Assembly: GCA_002286855.1 (NCBI GenBank)
Contig: NRSV01000002.1
Span: 55,131-119,130, forward strand
DNA: 64,000 bases
Source of the DNA: Bipolaris cookei
Lineage: Eukaryota; Ascomycota; Dothideomycetes; Pleosporales; Pleosporaceae
Direction of reading: 5' to 3'
Part shown: positions 57,329 through 64,000 of the stretch, in pieces
How the letters are laid out: every line of letters begins with the position of its first letter
How positions within the stretch are numbered: the first letter of the stretch is position 1
Position numbers and translations under genes: made by a program
The notes under the pieces: generated by a model
What the model was told of the DNA's origin: nothing
The model's input: the letters and a program-made list of their open reading frames with translations, nothing else
Database searches by the model: none

Positions 57329-58096
57329 CTAGACCAGATCGATGCCCTCCCTCTCTGCTGCCTGCAAAACAAAACTCCTCGTCTTTGCATCTGGCGCCAG
57401 ATCCAGTGGGACATGACCGTCATTGTCCTGCTTGTCGAACTCGGCACCCAGAGTCAAGAGTAGCAGTGCCGCGTCTCCGTGGCCCTCGCTTATGGCATGG
57501 TGCAGCGGCGTCATGCCGTCGGCATCGGTGGCATTGAGGGGGCTTTTGGCGTCTACCAGTGCTTTCATCATGGGTACGCTGCCCACTGCTGCAGCGCGAT
57601 GTAGCGGTAGCTGCCCACGTTTGTCCTTAACTCGCGCCGACGCTGGGGGCTTTTGTGCCAGTAATGTACGGGCAATATCAAGGTTGGCCTTTGAGGCGCA
57701 AAAGTGCAGAGCAGTCTGACCATTGTTATTCTTCGCATTGACGTCGGCGTCCTTGGATAGCAGCAGGTCTACGATTTGTTCGGCGTCTTTCCGTGAGCAC
57801 GCCATCATCAAGGGAGTCCAGCCTGAGCCATCGGTGGCGTCGGGATCGAATGATTTTGTCTGTATAAGGGATTGTACAATGACGAGGTGGTTGTACGAGA
57901 CGGCCCAGTGAATGGGTAGACGGTCGTCCGGGTCGCGGAGGGATGCAAGCTTGGGGTTGGCGGCGAGCAGAGAGTCGACGCGGGATGCTGGCACTGGTTA
58001 GAAGACCATAACTCGCCTGGGCGGATGGTTATCGTGCAGACCTTGGCCTTCTCGACATGCCTCATGGATGGCGTACTTGGCTTTGTATTCCTCCAT
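57329..58096 (-). CDS. NAS6: Nas6/gankyrin proteasome assembly chaperone
   Basis: Two exons (58042-58096 and 57329-57993) with a 48-bp intron give 239 residues. The protein is a stack of about six ankyrin repeats. Clear units include RLPIHWAVSYNHLVIVQSLI, GWTPLMMACSRKDAEQIVDL, GQTALHFCASKANLDIARTL, GQLPLHRAAAVGSVPMMKAL and GMTPLHHAISEGHGDAALLL. The N-terminus MEEYKAKYAIHEACREGQV matches the Nas6/PSMD10 type. Nas6 binds the Rpt3 ATPase and assists assembly of the 19S proteasome base. Length (yeast 228, human 226) agrees. The first exon was found by the splice join. Confidence 0.9.
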
Positions 58097-58411
58097 GGTG
58101 GGTTTTGCTTGAGATGCTGCCGCGTGCGTGTTGGAGTACCGCCACCAACATTGGTCCCGCCTCGACCGAGGCTCGGATAGTACTGCCAGGCGGTGAGGTG
58201 GTAGCGCCGGTGAGATCATACATATATTTAAGTATACATACACATTCATATACATGTGTACGTATCCATACCATTTCATCTGCAGGCTTCACTGTGTTGC
58301 ACAGAATTAGTTCTACTCATGTGGCCGGCATCAAAACAAATTTTTTGGATAAAGCGACGTTGAACACAAGATAAAGCGGTATTTTAATAAAATAATTTTG
58401 CATCGACCACC
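58097..58411. other. Short intergenic region
   Basis: About 310 bp hold the NAS6 promoter (TA/CA-rich run near 58215-58270) and the 3' end of the PNPOx-like gene. No other gene is seen. Confidence 0.5.
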
Positions 58412-59299
58412 TCAAAGCTCGCTCTTCCAAGATTGATCCTCAGGTATACCCATTTGCCTTTGCTGGAAATTCAGTATCCGCTGGAGAAATATGGGCTTGA
58501 TGCTCAAGATGCCAATCAGACTTAGCACGATCATAAGCAAGACACCCAGGCCAATACCCAAAGCCACAGCATCCCCCTGCCTACTGACTTTCCTGAGCCA
58601 CGCCTTTGTATCTTCAACAGCAAGGTTTTCATCGTATGCACGTCGTACGCTCATTAGCCCAGGAAGGCCGTCCAGAGATCGATGGTTGAACTGCTTTTGG
58701 TAGTCACCCAGTTCTTGCTTCTCTATCATCTTGCGAGCCCAGCCTTCCATCGTATCCCGGGGCTTGAAGCCATGCCCATCATGCCTGTCAGGCTCATGAT
58801 CGGCAAAAGTAACAGCGTCGCCGACAGCATCCTTGCCATCAGTCTTTGCATTGGCAATTTGCGGCACTCCGAAACCACAGCTCGTCTGCACTTTTTTTAT
58901 CTTGAGCACAACCACCGCTCTTACACCAGCGATATCGACATCATCTCCATTTTCCGTTGACATCTTTGCTCGGATTTGGCTAAAGTACTGATCCCATTTC
59001 TCCACCACTTTGCCCTTGCAGAACAGCCGCATGATCTGTGGTGAAGGACCAAACGAGGAAAACATGACCGTCACGCGGCCATTTTCGTACACATGTGAAA
59101 TGGTCTCACAGCCACTGCCTGTAGCGTCGAGGTAGGCTACTGTGTTGGGTCCTAGAACGGCAAACGATTTTGATGGGTGCCCTTTGGGTGATATGTTGAC
59201 GTGCTCACCAGCCCACGGCGCGCTGGCGACAAAGAAGAGAGGCTGTTTCGTGATGAAGTCGATATGTTCTTCTGTGAGGGAGGGATAGAATTTGACCAT
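58412..59299 (-). CDS. PNPOx-like flavin split-barrel protein with membrane tail
   Basis: The single-exon gene codes for 295 residues. The N-terminal part (about 1-145) belongs to the pyridoxamine 5'-phosphate oxidase-like split-barrel family: FFVASAPWAGEHVNISPKGH, TVAYLDATGSGCETISHVYE and GRVTVMFSSF. Such proteins bind FMN or a related cofactor and reduce or oxidise small substrates. Residues about 245-270 (ALGIGLGVLLMIVLSLIGIL) form a membrane segment near the C-terminus, which should anchor the enzyme domain at a membrane. Cofactor and substrate cannot be read. It is divergent from the DUF866 gene. Confidence 0.8.
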   Translation of the reverse strand: MVKFYPSLTEEHIDFITKQPLFFVASAPWAGEHVNISPKGHPSKSFAVLGPNTVAYLDATGSGCETISHVYENGRVTVMFSSFGPSPQIMRLFCKGKVVEKWDQYFSQIRAKMSTENGDDVDIAGVRAVVVLKIKKVQTSCGFGVPQIANAKTDGKDAVGDAVTFADHEPDRHDGHGFKPRDTMEGWARKMIEKQELGDYQKQFNHRSLDGLPGLMSVRRAYDENLAVEDTKAWLRKVSRQGDAVALGIGLGVLLMIVLSLIGILSIKPIFLQRILNFQQRQMGIPEDQSWKSEL

Positions 59300-59820
59300 G
59301 GTGAGGGCGTGGAGTTATCAAAAGGCGGTCAGGGTTTTGGGGGAGGCGTCGCTGCCGTCCAAAGTGCAGTATTGCGGAGGCTGTCGATGGAAAGATGGAT
59401 GTTGCCAGAGACCAAAGTGATAGGCAAAGCCGACACGTCCAAAGCAGAATATCTGTAGACGGTCTTGTCGGAAAGGAACAATGAGGCAGTAGAAGTCTAG
59501 CGATCAAAGTGACAACTGTCAATCAATACAGAGCGGATAAGAAGTACCAGAGGCATGGATCGCCTCGAGAGCCAATGGTCGATTGCGTTGTTCTCTTACT
59601 GAGGTACGAGTTCCAGGAGTTGGCGATTATCTGTCAGGGATATTCGCTCAGGAAAGATTATGAGATGGTGAAATGCACGGTAGCGGCTCTATACCTATTG
59701 CGGACTGGCCCAGTAACTAAGTCGTAGTGGGGGCGGGGCGGGGCGCATCGTCCAGGAATCGCAAAGTTATCGTCGCAAGTTGCAACATCACACGTCTAGA
59801 ACGTCGGCATCACACTCAAC
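59300..59820. promoter_or_regulatory. Divergent promoter region, PNPOx-like / DUF866
   Basis: These 520 bp lie between two divergent start codons. A GGGGC-rich patch at 59727-59745 is the only notable feature. No gene is supported here. Confidence 0.45.
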
Positions 59821-60421
59821 ATGGTGCTTGCACTAGCATTGAAAGCGGAACTCAATGGGTAGACTTTTCACCCCGCTCATGATTTGACAAAATACTCTAC
59901 GTACTGAATTCACCCCAGGGTAACGGACCTCCGCCCCAACGACACCGAAGAAGCACCTTTCTTCTATACCTTCAAAGTTCAATGCACGTCATGTCGCGAG
60001 ATCCACCCCAATTTCATAACAGTCAACCGGTTTGAGATGAATGAGCAAAGCGGCAGTAAAGGCGAGGCAAATTTCGTATGGAAATGCAAGAACTGCAAGG
60101 TTGTTCTGCTCATATGCTTGTTCTTTTATACCGCACTGCTGATGCTTTCAACAGAGGGAGCACTCGGCCAATGTCAAAGCTGCGCCCGTATCGTATCCGC
60201 AAAGTGATCCGCCCAAGATGATCAACATACTCGAGTTCGACTGCAGAGGGTTGGAGTTCACCGAATTCAAGGCTGAAGGCGAATTCCTTGCCACGGGTAT
60301 TGAATCCGGCACCAAGTTTTCTGGCATTGAGCTACCTGATGATGAATGGTATGATTACGACGAGAAAGCTGGTGAGGAGGTCAGCATTACAAATGTACAG
60401 TGGGAGATTCGTCGTGCATGA
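59821..60421 (+). CDS. DUF866/CXXC zinc-binding protein (CZIB-like)
   Basis: Three exons (59821-59858, 59919-60099, 60155-60421) with introns of 60 and 55 bp give 161 residues. This is the whole length of the family (human C1orf123/CZIB is 160). Two CXXC pairs, Cys35-Cys38 (QCTSC) and Cys69-Cys72 (KCKNC), form the zinc site. The conserved block PPKMINILEFDCRGLEFTEF lies near residue 90-110. The protein is conserved in eukaryotes, and its role is not well established. The exon joins are unambiguous in frame. Confidence 0.9.
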
Positions 60422-60656
60422 AGATATCTAGTGTAGGTTGGTAAATTGCTAGAGCTCTACCCCAACCTATATCGCAAGCCACCCGACCCTACCCCCACCC
60501 AATTCTTATAAACCGATAAATCTTCCTGTACCCACACTTGGCGCACTATACCCGTTTATCAGCCTGCTGCAGCTCCTTTTCAGTCTCTAGATTAAACGTG
60601 TATTTTCAAAACTCGAAAGTCTTACAGGCATAGGCTACTCACCTTTATTCCTAACC

Positions 60657-60704
<48 letters not shown>

Positions 60705-60734
60705 GTTGTTGTTGTTGTTGTTGTTGTTGATTAA
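60422..60734. repeat. 3' flank and (TTA)n(TTG)n microsatellite
   Basis: The 3' flank of the DUF866 gene is followed by about 15 TTA units and 8 TTG units (60659-60730). Read on the minus strand this is (CAA)n(TAA)n directly after the 3' end of the LINE fragment, so it is probably that element's tail. Confidence 0.75.
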
Positions 60735-61300
60735 CGTCCTGTTTCAGCCCAAGGGCTATATAAGACGTGCAGGCTGAAGGCTTGCAGGTAGCTACGTGGG
60801 TTTATCAATTTGGTGTAGATGGGGGAGGGAATATCTAAATCGAGGTGAGGCTCGTAGCCTAGTGTAACGGGGGGTAGTAGGGGGTCTAACGGAAAAGAGA
60901 GAGAGGGGGGAGGTTGGTTGGGTGTAGGGCGAGGGCACCTAGTGTTTAGGTGTTGCCCCAGTTCTCAAGGTTTCCTTTGTACCAGGCCTGTGTTGCGGCC
61001 CTAGTTTCCTCAATAAAGGCGATAGTAGCCTGTATGCCTGTGCTCGTGTCTATTAGGAAAGCTAACGATAAGGGGTCCTTGCTAGCCTTTTGCAATATGT
61101 GCAGCGTCTTGCGTAGCTCTATAGTTGCAGGGGCACACTTTAGAGTCTACTTTTCCTCGCTTGTAGAGAAAATCTCTAAGGTAGCAATGGCCTAGCTTAA
61201 GCTGGAAGAAGGCGCTAGAGGTCTCTCTACTAGTAGGAGGAGTGGCGATCTGCTTTCTAGTCTTCCACTTGTACTTTGCAGCATAGGTGTTAGGGTTCAG
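60735..61300 (-). mobile_element. LINE (Tad-like) 3'-end fragment
   Basis: The minus-strand frame around 61082-61280 (TSRETSSAFFQLKLGHCYLRD, then a C-x-C segment VDSKVCPC) matches the C-terminal zinc-knuckle region of fungal non-LTR retrotransposon polyproteins. Stretches in a second frame down to about 60950 (DTSTGIQATIAFIEETRAAT) continue it after a frame change. Only the last few hundred bases are present, as with a 5'-truncated insertion. The family name is inferred from the motif. Confidence 0.65.
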
Positions 61301-62740
61301 AGCAGCGATTGACATGGTCAGGCAACCCAAGTTGCCCGACCAGGCCCAGCCCAGCCCAAGTGCCCCATGGGCGCCCATGGGGCATTTGGGCACGGCCAAG
61401 CTTTTGACATTAGTATTACTAATCTATGTATAAATGGTTGGTCTTGCTACTAGTATAAAACGCTTGTTCTGAAGTGCAATATCAACTCACTTATATAATG
61501 AAGGATAAGATCTTCTACTGTATTACTACATTTCTACGATAACAGAACTTCGAACAAACAACGTGCGTGCGTAACACGGTACTAATCTACTCGCTACTGC
61601 CATCATACCACATACTATCTGACAACTGTTCGAGTAGCGGAGACTCGACGCTAAACAAAGCTGCCTCAGAGCCGCGATACTCATCGTGCTGGTGCTTTCC
61701 AACATCAATTAGACCGCTATTACCCCAATGGTTAAGACATAATAGCGCTTCTGACGTTACCTCATTGAGACGTCGTCGGCGACTATCTAATACAAAACCC
61801 GCAGTACTAAATACTCTCTCGGCTTCAGAACTCATAGCAGGTGTTGAGTATACGTCGATAGCAAATCGTGAGATTGATGGATACTTTGCTCGCACTTGAT
61901 CCCGTAGCCAATATTGGAAGGGTACTAGGTTATCATCCGTCTCGAGCTCACTATTGAGATACAGAGTGAGCTCGTCTCCAACAGGCCGGGGTATTCTTAA
62001 ACGACGGCCTTCTTTCAACAAGTCGTCGATATTATTGAGCTTGACTTTCTTGATTGGTGGTTGATTAGGATCTGACGAGCTAGGTATATGTCGCCCTTGG
62101 GATAACTGAGATGGGTTTGACGACGTCGTATATACTTGCACTGGTGTCGTAGCGCGAGGTCGATAGTCTCGTTCCCACATAGATCGGACCTTATGGAGTT
62201 GCGCATCTACCTCGGATTCTTTCCAGTTCAACTTTAAATACTCAAGCTTCCCACGAGGATCAAAGAGTAGAGCTGCAGTATATACTGGTGAATCGTCTAG
62301 CTTCGTATAATACTCGTTAGCCTTAGCCCAGGCGTGTTCGATTGCTGTCCAAAACGCTACTTCAGTAGAGCTCTGTGCGTACGTGTTCTTCAACGTCTCT
62401 AGTTGAGTGAGAATTAATTGAATAGAGTCGTATACGTAGGCAATACCATTCATAGTATGCTCACTTGGGCGGTTCTCCATACGCTTTGTGAACAGTTTAA
62501 GTGGTTCTAGCATATCTAGAATCTCATTGACAATAGCCCAGTCGTCGGCACAAAGGCGGCTTGTAAATATAGCATTAGTAATTCGATTCTCAACTTCGTT
62601 ATTGGACGACGCAACTCGAGCTAAGCGCAACGCTGCTGCGTGTTCATGGTCAAGAAAATCGTCTAACGATACGCGAAGCTTTCGAGCTCGATGGAGCATG
62701 TCGCGAGTTGAGTTCCACCTATATTACATTATTAGCTTAC
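61301..62740 (-). mobile_element. Truncated hAT transposon
   Basis: The 3' end probably starts near 61302 with a sequence beginning CAGCGATTGACATGGTCAGG, which has the look of a hAT terminus. The transposase gene occupies 61587-62723. The 5' part is missing because a Tc1-like element begins at about 62745. The region 61310-61400 is rich in GCCCA/TGGGC short inverted motifs, like hAT subterminal repeats. The ends are my estimate. Confidence 0.6.
61587..62723 (-). pseudogene. hAT transposase, C-terminal two thirds
   Basis: About 375 residues are open. The hAT dimerisation domain is at the C-terminus (KYPSISRFAIDVYSTPAMSS, then SEAERVFSTAG and LNEVTSEALLCLNHW). The middle has the helical part of the RNase H-like fold (RWNSTRDMLHRARKL, WAIVNEILDMLEPLKLFTK). 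On the 5' side an acceptor-like sequence (AATATAG, about 62724) suggests an intron. The upstream exon with the BED zinc finger and first catalytic Asp is absent, displaced by the following element. Confidence 0.8.
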
Positions 62741-62744
62741 TCTT

Positions 62745-64000
62745 AATACAGTCACACTTCAAAAATCTGTGCCGCTAAGCGCTCGGGCCACCATCACCAC
62801 TTTTTCCCCACAATTTCAACGCTATGCAACTCCACCAAACTAAGTCCAAAAATAATTTTGAAATAATCAAACTGTAGCTACAGATCTCAGTATTTTGTTC
62901 GATATCCTTTTGCTCTACGGACAGCGGCGAGGCGGCGCGGCATACTCAAAATTAGCTTCGTAATCAAAGAATCAGGTATGGCTGACCACGCCTCGCGCAA
63001 CCCATTTTCAAACTGCTCCCACTCAATATTTGTGTCGCCTATGTAGTCAAACTCGGGATAAAGCTCATGAAGTTTCTTTTTAAGTGCCCACCAGAGGTGC
63101 TCGATAGGGTTGAGATCTGGAGAATATGGTGGCCAGTCGATCGTTTCTATCCCATGAATTCTCAACCACTGTTGTGAGATTCGAGCAGTGTGGATACGCG
63201 CGTTATCCCGCATAAATAGCTCGCCGGCTCTATAGTTCGGTAGTAGCCCTTCCTTAAGCGCTTTTAAGTAGCTCCGTGCCGTATATCCAGCTCGACGCCG
63301 TGATGAGTCTCGTTTCATGATCACCAGAGGGCTACGGCCTACAACACCATCAGAACCTATCCAGATTGCAGCCCACACCATACGAGCGGGCTGCCGGCCA
63401 GTAGGGACAGCTTCTATCATCTTATGAGACCATTTTTGCTCTGGTAATCGCCATACCCAAGTAGCGTTATGGCCAGATCCGCGGGCGATACTACACTCGT
63501 CTGAAAACTTCAAAATAGTCTGCCCACCCCACGTGAAATTACGCCAACGCTGCGCAAAAAGTAGACGTTTTTTAGCTACGATCTTGGTGATAAATGGTCT
63601 GCGCTTTACTCTGAACTTATGGTAATCTATTTGAGCAATTACTCGTTGAATTGTGGCTCGAGAGATAGTGGAGCAGCTGGTGTTACTATCCTATAGGTTG
63701 GCCTCGCGATATAGAGCGCTATATTCGATTCTAGGATTTCGTTTAACGACTCGAAGCAGCTGACGATGATCTCTACTAGTTAATTTAGGTGGGCGGCCTA
63801 TCCGATCGCGCTTTATGTAGGTGCCTTCGGTTTCCCATCGGTGGATAACGTTGGATACTGCGCGTCGCGAGCAGCTCAGACGCGCCGCGATTTCTGTCGT
63901 TCCGCATCCAGCCTCCGCTTGTGCCAAGATATATATGCGTTGCGCTTCTGACAATTCACCACCTGGTATTCGATTACGCGAAATTTCAGTGCAAAAAGAT
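62745..64000 (-). mobile_element. Tc1-like transposon, cut by window end
   Basis: One end lies near 62745 (TACAGTCACACTTCAAAAAT), immediately beside the truncated hAT gene. The other end is beyond the window. The element carries a Tc1/IS630-type transposase gene on the minus strand. Confidence 0.7.
62887..64000 (-). pseudogene. Tc1-like DDE transposase, one in-frame stop, partial
   Basis: One reading frame runs from the window edge to 62887, broken only by a TAG at 63691-63693. The N-terminal part has a helix-turn-helix of Tc3/homeodomain-like type (TTEIAARLSCSRRAVSNVIH), followed by RPPKLTSRDHRQLL. The catalytic domain shows FSDECS (first Asp), FMRDNARIHTA (second) and PPYSPDLNPIEHLWW (third). 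These are the DDE_3 signatures of Tc1/IS630 transposases. The start codon lies outside or near the edge. With one nonsense change it is a recent or nearly intact copy. Confidence 0.85.

Overview
The window is eukaryotic and most likely from a filamentous ascomycete, probably a Dothideomycete (Pleosporales-like). The evidence is short 48-62 bp GT-AG introns, compact genes with fungal versions of proteins (Ppg1 with a filamentous-fungal acidic insert, Rtp1, Leu5, Upf3), a fungal haem peroxidase, and fungal pogo/Fot-type, Tc1-type, hAT and LINE transposons. One isolated N at 2672 shows that the assembly is draft quality. Many gene models below come from joining exons by splice signals and frame, so several genes span more than one open frame.

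Layout. 1-5.4 kb is a transposon block: a broken pogo-type transposase (1451-3230), a fold-back pogo derivative (3242-4323) and an internally deleted pogo derivative (4332-5428). 5.4-8.7 kb holds nothing recognisable. 8.7-15.3 kb carries RTP1 (RNA polymerase II assembly/import), a three-exon spliceosomal SmF gene on the minus strand and a mitochondrial PPR-type protein. 17.3-23.1 kb is a secreted/cell-surface group: a repeat protein with dibasic sites that looks like a Kex2-processed repeat peptide precursor, a CBM18 chitin deacetylase and a GH16 glycosidase with a C-terminal anchor signal. 23.6-27.5 kb has the phosphatase PPG1 divergent from UPF3. 27.9-28.9 kb has a secreted haem peroxidase. 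31.4-36.6 kb is one 1672-residue WD40/helical/disordered protein in five exons. 36.6-46.1 kb is gene-poor and rich in simple repeats; its only credible gene is a 147-residue conserved-looking protein (39536-39979). 46.1-49.0 kb has a METTL4-like MT-A70 methyltransferase divergent from a LEU5-like mitochondrial CoA carrier. A second copy of the deleted pogo element sits at 49436-50511. 50.9-60.4 kb is gene-dense: TMF/Sgm1 golgin, NIT2-type amidase, an F-box-like protein, NAS6 (gankyrin), a membrane-anchored PNPOx-like protein and a DUF866/CZIB zinc protein. 60.7-64 kb is a second transposon block: a LINE 3' fragment, a truncated hAT transposase and a Tc1-like transposase that runs off the window.

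Most genes are housekeeping and unlinked in function. The exception is 17-23 kb, where a putative processed-peptide precursor lies beside two cell-wall enzymes. The best candidate for something undescribed is the six-repeat precursor at 17485-18105. The transposon blocks also show uncommon structures: a 5'-end/5'-end fold-back element, and two copies that share one internal deletion.
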